5,359 nucleotides of DNA from an uncultured Litorilinea sp. GTDB taxonomy: Bacteria > Chloroflexota > Anaerolineae > Caldilineales > Caldilineaceae. A model generated the notes under the pieces. The model saw only the letters and a program-made list of their open reading frames with translations, was not told the DNA's origin and searched no databases. The position numbers and the translations under genes were made by a program. The DNA lies in the NCBI GenBank assembly GCA_937922105.1, contig CAKZVN010000145.1, positions 1 to 5,359 of the forward strand. Reading direction: 5' to 3'. Below are positions 1-5,359 of the stretch, piece after piece. Within the stretch, counting starts at the first letter, position 1, and each line of letters opens with the position of its first letter.

Positions 1-833
1 TCGTCAGCCGCTATCTGCGCGGCGCCGCGGCCAAGCCCCGCGCCGCGGCGGAGGCGATTCTCAGCGTCATGGAAACGGTCGCACCGCTGCCGCTGCATGT
101 GCGCGGGCTGGGCGGGTTTCAGGTACGTGTGGGGCGGCGGCTCACCGCGGAACGGCAGTGGCAACGGCGTAAGGCGGGCGAGTTGTTGCGCTATTTGCTG
201 CTCCAGCCGCGGCGCTCGGCAACGCTTTACGCGGTGATGGATGAACTGTGGCCCGAACAGCCGTCGGCCGCGGCCCAAGCGCAATTTCACCAGGCGACCT
301 CGACCTTGCGCCGTCTGTTGGAGCCGGACTTGCCCGACCGCTTTCCCTCCCGCTATCTGCGCTATGCGGGCGAGCGAGTCGTGTTGCATCTGCCGCCCGG
401 CTCCACCGTGGATTTTGAGCAATTCGAGACAGCGGTCATGGACGCCCTCGCCAGGCAGGAGATTGCGCCGTTGGAGGCGGCCCTGGCCCTGTACGTTGAC
501 GATCTGTTTCCCCAGGACGTGTACGCCGACTGGGCCGCGCCGTGGCGAGAACGGCTGGCCCAGTTGCTGGTACGCGCGCTCTTGAGCCTGGGCGCGCGCT
601 ATCTGGCTGCGGATGCGCCCTTGCGGACCCTCGACTGCTGCCGCCGAGTCCTCGATCGCGACGCCTGGCAAGAGGACGCGGTGTTGCTTGCCATGCAGGC
701 TCATCTTTGCCTGAGCAATCGCCCCGCCGCGCTGCGCCTCTATCGCACACTGGCCCAGACCCTGCGCGACGAGTTGGGGATTGCGCCGCGCGACGATCTC
801 GCCAAGCTGGCGGCGTCACTGGCGCAGTCCTAA
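1..833 (+). CDS. BTAD (SARP-type) transcriptional regulator, C-terminal part, 5' end outside window
   Basis: This is a cytoplasmic DNA-binding regulator fragment. Numbered from the ATG at 69, residues 8-110 look like the winged-helix domain of SARP/OmpR-type regulators: a 'LGGFQV' beta start, 'WQRRKAGELLRYLLL', then 'DELWPE' and 'STLRRLLEP' in the recognition region. Residues 112-250 match a bacterial transcriptional activation domain (BTAD), an all-helical TPR-like region with 'VDFEQFE', 'ALALYVDDLFP', 'WAAPWRERLA', 'AALRLYRTLAQTLRDELGIAP'. It ends with TAA at 831-833. The frame is open upstream to position 3 and encodes a helical stretch ('SRYLRGAAAKPRAAAEAIL') that resembles the end of a TPR region. 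I therefore infer that this is the C-terminus of a longer ATPase/TPR-BTAD (MalT-like) regulator. The ATG at 69 has only a GAGG 14 bases upstream, too far for a good ribosome site, so a stand-alone 254-residue SARP is the less likely alternative. Its targets cannot be told from the sequence. Confidence 0.85.
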   Translation, partial: VSRYLRGAAAKPRAAAEAILSVMETVAPLPLHVRGLGGFQVRVGRRLTAERQWQRRKAGELLRYLLLQPRRSATLYAVMDELWPEQPSAAAQAQFHQATSTLRRLLEPDLPDRFPSRYLRYAGERVVLHLPPGSTVDFEQFETAVMDALARQEIAPLEAALALYVDDLFPQDVYADWAAPWRERLAQLLVRALLSLGARYLAADAPLRTLDCCRRVLDRDAWQEDAVLLAMQAHLCLSNRPAALRLYRTLAQTLRDELGIAPRDDLAKLAASLAQS

Positions 834-851
834 CGCTCCCGATAGACGGCA

Positions 852-2822
852 TTAGCGGCGGGTGAAGGGCAGATAGAGCCGGTTCTGTGCGCCGCCATTC
901 CCAGACCCGGCGACCACCACCGTGAACCAGCGCGGGGCGATCTCCCCGACGATGAGGTTCCTGTTATCACTGCCGTCCAGGTTCACGCGGCGCAACGCTC
1001 CGCCACCGGTTAACGGCGTGCTTTGGGACCAGTAAAGCCTGCCATTGACGCCATCAACTCCCAAGTGCGTCACAGTGCTTAAGTCGGTCCTGACCACCTC
1101 CGTTACATTACCGCCGTCCGGGTCGGTTTGCATGATTTTGGTTGAATCGAGTGCGCTGACAAAGTAGAGCTTGCCGCGACCGACGGCGACGAGACGGGGC
1201 AACTGCCCTTCGACCACGCGGGTGGGGGTGCTGCCGTCCAGCGCGGCCCGCCAGACGTCGCTTGCGGTGAATGAGTTCGTGCGCGTGGAGGTCCAAAATA
1301 GCCGATTGTTGACCACGTCCAGCGTCAGGCTGGTGATGTCGCTTTCGTCCGTCTGCGCCGTAGCCGCATGGACTTGCTCAAGCGCCGAGCCGTCCAGATT
1401 GGCGCGCTGGATGATACCTCTGTGGACCCAATAGAGCTTGCCGCCGGCGGAATCCACATTGAGGGATGTTACCGCGCCCGATCCGGGGGCGGTCAACACA
1501 TGGGTGAAGGTGATGGCGGCGGTCGCGGCGAGGTGTGCTTCGCCGAGATCGACACGGCGGATGGTGTTGTTGTTCGCCAGGTAGAGGTGGTCGCGGGCCG
1601 GATCGACGGCGATCCCCCGCAACTCAATCAACATGCGGCGCAGGGGCGTGACCGCGCCGCTGCCCAAGTCCAGGCGCATGAGCGATAACTCGGTGCTGCT
1701 TCCACGATCCAGCCAGTAGACGGCGTTGAGCGCGGGGATGACGGTGCTGTTTTCCAGGTCCCCGCGTTGATCGAGCCATGTGAGCAGGTTGTTGCCATCG
1801 CGTTCGGCCTGTTGGATTACATGGTTGCCGTCGTTGTCCAGCGTGTGCCAGACCAGCGAGCTGCCCGGCCCGAAGCGCAGCCAAAACGGTTCGCGAATCT
1901 TGGGCGCGGCGAAGAACGCGAGGTTGGCGCCGTCCAAGTCGACGCTGCGGATGGCTCCCACGGCAAATGAACTGCCGTCCGCCCAGAAGAGCTTGCCCGC
2001 GTCTACATCCAGCAGCGGGCAGCTGACGCGTGGGGAGCCAGAGAAGTTGACGAGGGGTTTCACATTGCTCCCATCCAGATTGGCGCGGGCGAAAACACTG
2101 CCGCCGCCGGCGATGCGCAGCCAGTAGAGCTTGCCGTTGACGCCGTCCACGGTCACACACGAGACCTCGGGGTTGATGTCGTCATCGTTGCCGACGACGG
2201 TTTCCAAACCGCTGCCGTTGAGATTGACGCGGCGGATGGTGCGGCTAGTCCTGTCCACAAAGTAGAGCTTGCCGCCGATCGGGTCGAGGGCAAAGGCGGT
2301 GATCTCGAATCCCGCGCTTGCGGGCACGATGACCGTCTGCGCGCTGCCGTCTAGGTTGGCGGCGCGAATTTCCTCGCCTAGGTTATAGAGCCGTCCCCAA
2401 CTCAGCCAGTAGAGTCTACCGGCTGCCGCGTCGATCTGGACACCGAAGGCATTGGCGGGTCCGTTTGCGACACTCTCTACGCCGCTGCCGTCCGCGTTCA
2501 TGCGCTGGATGACGCCCATGGACGAGGAGGTGCTGTACGCGGGGCCGTAGAACTTTGCGCTTGGCGCATGGTAGACCAACTCGTGCATGGGCAACGCCGG
2601 CAGCAGGTTGGTGGGGTTGGTGCCGTCTAGCCCTATTCTATCGACGCGAACGGCGAAGAGGTCGTCGGGGTTGGCGATGAAGTACACTCCTTCGGCGGTG
2701 GTGGCAGCACCGGCAGGCGTCGGCGCGGCGGCGACTGGAGTCGCGGTGACGAGTCCGATGAGCAACAGAAGCGTCAGCGCGACTCCGAGGTGTACTTCTG
2801 CGCGCAACGAGACGCTGGGCAT
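852..2822 (-). CDS. Secreted YWTD/LDL-receptor-class-B-like beta-propeller protein
   Basis: The 656-residue product starts with a Sec-type signal peptide: charged start MPSVSLRAE, hydrophobic core at 12-27, and probable cleavage after the alanines near residue 33. The rest is about 13 tandem units, each with a '(K/R)LYW'-type strand followed by a '(R/Q)R(V/A)NLDGS'-type strand. The LYW-type strands start near residues 46, 90, 136, 185, 231, 277, 323, 368, 412, 462, 507, 551 and 595. This is the YWTD/LDL-receptor class B pattern, in which six units normally form one propeller, so two propellers are likely. No enzyme motif or membrane anchor is visible, and the role is probably extracellular binding, with unknown ligand. 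The only cysteines are C222 and C268. A Gly/Ser/Asn linker precedes the terminal LYLPFTRR. I chose the ATG at 2822 because GGAGGA lies 9 bases upstream; a TTG at 2849 would add nine residues ahead of the signal peptide and place that site inside the gene. Confidence 0.88.
   Translation of the reverse strand: MPSVSLRAEVHLGVALTLLLLIGLVTATPVAAAPTPAGAATTAEGVYFIANPDDLFAVRVDRIGLDGTNPTNLLPALPMHELVYHAPSAKFYGPAYSTSSSMGVIQRMNADGSGVESVANGPANAFGVQIDAAAGRLYWLSWGRLYNLGEEIRAANLDGSAQTVIVPASAGFEITAFALDPIGGKLYFVDRTSRTIRRVNLNGSGLETVVGNDDDINPEVSCVTVDGVNGKLYWLRIAGGGSVFARANLDGSNVKPLVNFSGSPRVSCPLLDVDAGKLFWADGSSFAVGAIRSVDLDGANLAFFAAPKIREPFWLRFGPGSSLVWHTLDNDGNHVIQQAERDGNNLLTWLDQRGDLENSTVIPALNAVYWLDRGSSTELSLMRLDLGSGAVTPLRRMLIELRGIAVDPARDHLYLANNNTIRRVDLGEAHLAATAAITFTHVLTAPGSGAVTSLNVDSAGGKLYWVHRGIIQRANLDGSALEQVHAATAQTDESDITSLTLDVVNNRLFWTSTRTNSFTASDVWRAALDGSTPTRVVEGQLPRLVAVGRGKLYFVSALDSTKIMQTDPDGGNVTEVVRTDLSTVTHLGVDGVNGRLYWSQSTPLTGGGALRRVNLDGSDNRNLIVGEIAPRWFTVVVAGSGNGGAQNRLYLPFTRR
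940..2690 (-). repeat. Array of about 13 YWTD-like propeller repeats within the secreted protein
   Basis: These are protein-level tandem repeats of about 40-50 codons. Each contains a 'D...GKLYW' strand and a 'RxNLDGS' strand. On the plus strand the DNA shows recurrent forms of 'ccagtagagcttgccg' (antisense of GKLYW), for example near 2122 and, diverged, near 1030. Units 1-2 and 7-9 are the most degenerate (VYFIA, KFYG, LVWHT, VYWLD, HLYLA). Units 3-6 and 10-13 are close to consensus. The spread of divergence suggests an old duplication rather than a recent expansion. Confidence 0.75.
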
Positions 2823-2837
2823 AGGGTGTTTTCCTCC
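2823..2837 (-). promoter_or_regulatory. Ribosome binding site that fixes the propeller gene start
   Basis: The minus strand reads GGAGGA (complement of 2832-2837), followed by nine bases and then the ATG at 2822. This is a near-perfect anti-16S match at normal spacing. It favours this ATG over the in-frame TTG at 2849, which lies upstream of the site. Confidence 0.8.
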
Positions 2838-2919
2838 CTGGGTGGGCAATCAACCGGGCCGAATGGACGTGTCATCGGCGCGGGGTCGTTCGCCGTGAGG
2901 AACGTGCCCGCTGCAACCG

Positions 2920-2965
2920 CTGACAGCCGCCACTATACCATGACCGGCTGACGCGGGACTGACAG
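2920..2965. repeat. Short direct repeats CTGACAG around the candidate promoter
   Basis: CTGACAG occurs at 2920-2926 and 2959-2965, with a related CTGACGC at 2948-2954. The last two copies are 11 bases apart, about one helical turn, and the set brackets the TATAGT candidate. They could be half-sites for a regulator, but seven-base repeats can arise by chance. Confidence 0.25.
2932..2940 (-). promoter_or_regulatory. Candidate extended -10 promoter for the propeller gene
   Basis: The minus strand reads TGGTATAGT: a TATAGT hexamer (5 of 6 to TATAAT) preceded by TG one base away, the extended -10 form. No good -35 box lies 16-19 bases upstream, which is tolerated by extended -10 promoters. Transcription would start near 2925 and give a leader of about 100 bases. 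This is the most AT-rich point of the spacer between the propeller gene and the gene before it. It is a sequence match only. Confidence 0.4.
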
Positions 2966-3023
2966 GAGCATTTGTGGGAGGGGACGGTGGGCCTGCGGCA
3001 TCGGCTATGCGCGTGGCGCGGTG

Positions 3024-3896
3024 CTAGCCGACGATGGAGACGACGTGTAGGAACGGCTCGCTTAAGGTGGCATTCCCTGCCATGCGCACACGGGCGCGCG
3101 CGGATTCGAGTGGGAGTCCTTTGGTGAAAAGCCGCCACGCGGTATCGGAATCGGTGGAGACTGTGGCGGTGGGGGTTGTGGTGAACCCGCGATAGAGTCG
3201 CCATGTGGCGTCCACATAGCGCAGCACCCAATCACCGCCGCCTGGACCGGTGAGGGTAATGGCGAGCGTCGCGCCTGCGTCGCTCGTTACCGCGCGATAG
3301 CAATGGGGCAAGGCGCGCAGGAAGGTGTCGAGGGCCGGCGCTAGGTAACGAGGATTGAGGTCTGGGCGACCGACGGCGTCGCGAATGTGCTGTTGGTGAT
3401 GCCAACGCTCTGTGAACTCTCGGGCTGTGTCGAACCAGTTGGGTGAGACGGTATCGCCGGCCCAACTTACCGCCACATGACTGGGGGCATCAGGGTCCAG
3501 CGCGGCAAAGAGCGCGGGAATCTCGCGCCCGATTTCGTCGATCCAGGCGGTGAGAATGCGCGGGCTGGCGCGACGCATGGCGTGGACGAACGTTGCGTTG
3601 TTCTGGTTGACAAAGCGCAGCAAGGCGTCGGGGTCGTCCAATGGGTAGGGCGGTGGTGGAGAGGAGTGTCTGTCGCGCAGGCCGGAGACTTTGGAGAGGT
3701 CGCCGCCCAACAGATGCGCGGCTACGTCATGTACCGTCCATCCGCTGCACACGGTTGGCGCGCGCCAGTCATCGGGAGACAAACTGCGCAACAGCCCGAC
3801 CAAGTCGGTGTGCAGATCGGCGAAGAGGTGTGCGGTATGGATGGGGCTGACGGGGGAGAGATCTTCGGCGTGGGCGTGCTGCGCTGTGCCGGGCAT
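3024..3896 (-). CDS. DinB-superfamily, mycothiol-dependent maleylpyruvate isomerase-like protein with SCP2-like C-terminus
   Basis: The product is 290 residues, soluble, with no signal peptide. Residues about 20-180 resemble the MDMPI N-terminal four-helix (DinB-like) domain. They include 'CSGWTVHDVAAHLLGGD' (H61) and 'REFTERWHHQQHIRDAVGRP' (E163, H167). The spacing fits the His/Glu-x3-His metal site of mycothiol-dependent maleylpyruvate isomerase, so a divalent metal is likely. Residues about 205-287 ('LAITLTGPGGGDWVLRY', 'STDSDTAWRLFTKG', 'VRMAGNATLSEPFL') resemble the SCP2-like C-terminal domain of these proteins. Most family members have unknown reactions, and thiol transfer or isomerisation is only an inference here. 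I chose the ATG at 3896 because GGAG (complement of 3907-3910) lies ten bases upstream and the residues encoded further upstream are arginine/proline-rich shadow sequence over acpS. The gene lies 31 bp after acpS and probably shares its transcript. Confidence 0.78.
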   Translation of the reverse strand: MPGTAQHAHAEDLSPVSPIHTAHLFADLHTDLVGLLRSLSPDDWRAPTVCSGWTVHDVAAHLLGGDLSKVSGLRDRHSSPPPPYPLDDPDALLRFVNQNNATFVHAMRRASPRILTAWIDEIGREIPALFAALDPDAPSHVAVSWAGDTVSPNWFDTAREFTERWHHQQHIRDAVGRPDLNPRYLAPALDTFLRALPHCYRAVTSDAGATLAITLTGPGGGDWVLRYVDATWRLYRGFTTTPTATVSTDSDTAWRLFTKGLPLESARARVRMAGNATLSEPFLHVVSIVG

Positions 3897-3910
3897 GACG
3901 TGGTGACTCC
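3897..3910 (-). promoter_or_regulatory. Ribosome binding site of the DinB-like gene
   Basis: GGAG on the minus strand (complement of 3907-3910) sits ten bases before the ATG at 3896, inside the 31-bp gap after the acpS stop. It supports independent translation initiation and decides between this start and the longer open frame reaching back to 4235. Confidence 0.6.
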
Positions 3911-3927
3911 GATGATGTAGACCGGGG

Positions 3928-4296
3928 CTAACCCAGTGCGACGACAAAGGCGACCGCGTGGCTGCGGTCGTGGGAGAGGCTGACGGACCAGGTCTGCCAG
4001 CCCAGCCGCGCGGCGCGCGCCGCGGCTGCACCGTGGAGGACCAGGGTGGGCGCGCCGCTTGTACTGCGGATGGTTTCGATGTCGGTCCAGCAGATGCCGT
4101 CGCGCCAGATGCCGGTGCCCAACGCTTTGGCTGCGGCTTCTTTGGCCGCGAAGCGCGCGGCCAGTGATTCGGCGCGCCCGCGACATTGTTCCAACTCGCA
4201 CGCGGTGAAGACGCGCGCCAACAGGCGGTCGGCATGGCGCTCCACCGCCGCAGCCACGCGCGCGATCTCGATGAGGTCTACTCCGCTGTAAAGCAT
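3928..4296 (-). CDS. acpS: Holo-[acyl-carrier-protein] synthase
   Basis: This enzyme transfers 4'-phosphopantetheine from coenzyme A to the serine of apo-acyl carrier protein, activating it for fatty-acid synthesis in the cytoplasm. The 122-residue product has the usual AcpS length. The N-terminal 'GVDLIEIAR' carries the metal-binding aspartate (D7). 'FTACELEQC' is followed by the signature 'ARFAAKEAAAKALGTG', with E53 as the second metal ligand and K57 as the catalytic-region lysine. The C-terminus has the usual 'SVSLSHDRSHAVAFVV' strand. All expected motifs are present, so the gene looks intact. The ATG at 4296 gives the canonical N-terminus; the open frame back to 4437 encodes arginine-rich shadow of the M16 gene. 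It starts two bases after the M16 stop (TAG-CC-ATG) with no strong ribosome site, suggesting translational coupling. No NAD(P)H-hydrate epimerase or alanine racemase gene, which are frequent acpS neighbours, lies within the window. Confidence 0.95.
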   Translation of the reverse strand: MLYSGVDLIEIARVAAAVERHADRLLARVFTACELEQCRGRAESLAARFAAKEAAAKALGTGIWRDGICWTDIETIRSTSGAPTLVLHGAAAARAARLGWQTWSVSLSHDRSHAVAFVVALG

Positions 4297-4298
4297 GG

Positions 4299-5359
4299 CT
4301 AGGTCGGTCCGGCGATGACGGTGATCCGGTGGGCCGGGTCGAGATAGGTGGCGGCGACGCGCTGTACGTCGGCGGCGGTGACACCGCGCACCAGGTCGTT
4401 GTAGTGGTAGAGATAGTCCAGGCCCAAGCCGTGCCATTCCATGTTGAGTAGCGTGGAGGCGACGCCATCGTTGGTTTCCAACTGTAGGGGCAAGATGCCG
4501 GTGAGATAGGCCTGTGTGTCGTCCAGTTCTTCATCCGCCACCGGCTCGTCCGCCAAGCGGGCGAACTCGGCGCAGATGGCGTCCAACGCGTCGTCCACAT
4601 GCGCGGGGTTAACGCCCGCCAACGCATACCAGGAGCCGGCAACCGGCCCGGCTTCGTGGGAACTGGTGGCGTAGTAGGCCAAGCCCAACTCCTCGCGCAC
4701 GACCGCACCCAGGCGGCCCATCATGCCGAAGCGGCCCAGGATGGTGTTGGCAACGCGCAGGGGGAAGAAGTCCGGGTGGCGGCGCGGGGTGACACGGCTG
4801 CCCACGACGAGGTCGGTCTGGACTTTGTCGGCGAGCGTGCGCCGGACGACAGTTGCCGGGGGCGGCGGGCTGAGCGGCGGCACGTCCAGTACGGGCGCGG
4901 GGCCGCGCCAATCGCCCAGGTGACGGTGGATCAACTCCAGGGCGTGGGCGGCACTGATGTCGCCCACCACAATGAGGATAGCCCCCTGGGGCGTATAGCG
5001 TGCGGCGTGGAAGGCGAGCAGGTCGTCGCGGTGGATGGTGGCGACGGTGGCGGCGTCGCCGATGACCGGCTTGCCATAGGGATGGTCGCCGAAGAGGGCC
5101 GCGGCAAAGGCCATCTGCGCGACTTCTTGGGTGTCCTCGTCACGCTCTTGGATGCGGACGAGCCGCTGTTTGCGTACCCGCTCCACATGCGCGGCAGGGA
5201 AGGTGGGATGCTGGACCACGTCGGCTAAGAGGCCGAGCAGGGTCGGGAAGTCCTCGCTCAGCGCGGTGAGGCCGACGTTGGTGATGTGATCGTCGGCGCT
5301 GAAGCCGAGCGTTGCGCCGACGCCCTCCACCAGTTCGTTGATGGCGTCGAAGTCATAGG
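4299..5359 (-). CDS. M16 (insulinase-like) peptidase family protein, C-terminal part, 5' end outside window
   Basis: About 353 residues are visible, and the frame is open to the right edge (codons before the GTG at 5330 read YDFDAINEL). Numbered from that GTG, residues 1-95 are the tail of the M16 N-terminal half: 'GATLGFSADDHITNVGLTAL', 'LLADVVQHPTFP', 'FGDHPYGKPVIGD'. Residues about 100-283 match the M16_C domain: 'LLAFHAARYTP', 'ILIVVGDI', a proline-rich linker at 150-158, and 'GRLGAVVREELGLAYY' at 4671-4718, containing the Arg and Tyr that bind substrate backbone in M16 enzymes. The zinc-binding HxxEH motif should lie just upstream of the window. The helix that normally carries the third zinc ligand reads 'LVRIQERDED' (5133-5162) and seems not to present the usual Glu-Glu. 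This may therefore be a non-catalytic partner or the second half of a fused protein. No export signal can be judged. It ends two bases before acpS. Confidence 0.88.
   Translation of the reverse strand, partial: YDFDAINELVEGVGATLGFSADDHITNVGLTALSEDFPTLLGLLADVVQHPTFPAAHVERVRKQRLVRIQERDEDTQEVAQMAFAAALFGDHPYGKPVIGDAATVATIHRDDLLAFHAARYTPQGAILIVVGDISAAHALELIHRHLGDWRGPAPVLDVPPLSPPPPATVVRRTLADKVQTDLVVGSRVTPRRHPDFFPLRVANTILGRFGMMGRLGAVVREELGLAYYATSSHEAGPVAGSWYALAGVNPAHVDDALDAICAEFARLADEPVADEELDDTQAYLTGILPLQLETNDGVASTLLNMEWHGLGLDYLYHYNDLVRGVTAADVQRVAATYLDPAHRITVIAGPT

Larger units (their letters stand above)
2823..3023. other. Spacer between the DinB-like gene and the propeller gene
   Basis: This is the largest non-coding stretch in the window, about 200 bases. 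It holds the ribosome site and candidate promoter of the propeller gene plus the CTGACAG repeats. Just after the DinB-like stop there is only a short CGCG-TGG-CGCG hairpin (3010-3020) with no T-run, so no confident terminator is visible. Confidence 0.6.

Noticed and set aside
436..852. Minus-strand 138-codon open frame opposite the regulator
   Set aside because: Arginine/proline-rich translation typical of an antisense frame in GC-rich DNA, lying fully over a gene with clear BTAD motifs.
834..857. CGCT...AGCG inverted repeat between the convergent genes
   Set aside because: Four-base arms with a 16-base loop are too weak to be a terminator.
1368..1688. Plus-strand open frames inside the propeller gene (also 1171-1434, 1780-2127, 2587-2898)
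   Set aside because: They lie antisense to a gene with an unmistakable repeat pattern, show no domain motifs and have no good ribosome sites.
3010..3020. CGCG-TGG-CGCG hairpin as a terminator after the DinB-like gene
   Set aside because: The stem is only four base pairs with no T-run downstream on the minus strand; such short palindromes are common in GC-rich DNA.
3897..4235. N-terminal extension of the DinB-like gene by 113 codons
   Set aside because: The extension overlaps acpS almost completely, is low-complexity Arg/Pro/Ser, and the ATG at 3896 has its own GGAG site.
4297..4437. N-terminal extension of acpS by 47 codons
   Set aside because: It overlaps the M16 gene, is arginine-rich, and AcpS proteins normally begin right before the 'GVDL' strand, as they do from 4296.
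3722..4708. Minus-strand 328-codon open frame across M16, acpS and the DinB-like gene
   Set aside because: It overlaps three genes with recognisable family motifs in other frames, and its translation has Arg/Pro/Thr/Ser-rich bias without domains.
1..5359. Mobile element, CRISPR array, tRNA or defence system
   Set aside because: No terminal inverted repeats, transposase, integrase, regularly spaced short repeats, tRNA-like fold or recognisable defence genes were seen; the YWTD repeats are coding and diverged.

Overview
The window is GC-rich, densely coded bacterial DNA. It most resembles a chromosomal segment of a Chloroflexota bacterium (Anaerolineae/Caldilinea-like). That placement is inferred from three things: a SARP/BTAD regulator that appears to be the C-terminal end of a larger protein, a secreted beta-propeller protein ending in a Leu-Tyr-Leu-Pro-type tail that I associate with this phylum, and an M16 peptidase subtype common there. 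There is no rRNA, tRNA, CRISPR array, insertion sequence or phage gene in the window, and I see no sign of recent transfer.

Layout. Positions 1-833 (+) hold the C-terminal part of a BTAD-type transcriptional regulator whose reading frame is open to the left edge. It converges, with an 18-bp gap and no visible terminator, on a minus-strand gene (852-2822) for a secreted 656-residue protein built of about 13 YWTD/LDL-receptor-class-B-like repeats. Upstream of that gene, 2823-3023 is a spacer with a clear Shine-Dalgarno site, an extended -10 promoter candidate and short direct repeats. To its right lies a minus-strand cluster, transcribed right to left: an M16 (insulinase-like) peptidase fragment open at the right edge (4299-5359), acpS encoding holo-[acyl-carrier-protein] synthase (3928-4296), and a DinB/mycothiol-dependent maleylpyruvate isomerase-like protein with an SCP2-like C-terminus (3024-3896).

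How the genes relate. The M16 gene and acpS are separated by 2 bp, and acpS and the DinB-like gene by 31 bp, so these three probably share one transcript starting outside the window. AcpS is a housekeeping enzyme that activates acyl carrier protein. No shared pathway with the other two is evident. The propeller gene probably has its own promoter. I find no convincing evidence of a new multi-gene system. The points most worth following are the C-terminal tail and repeat architecture of the secreted propeller, the thiol-cofactor question for the DinB-like protein, and the apparent lack of a catalytic glutamate in the visible M16 half.
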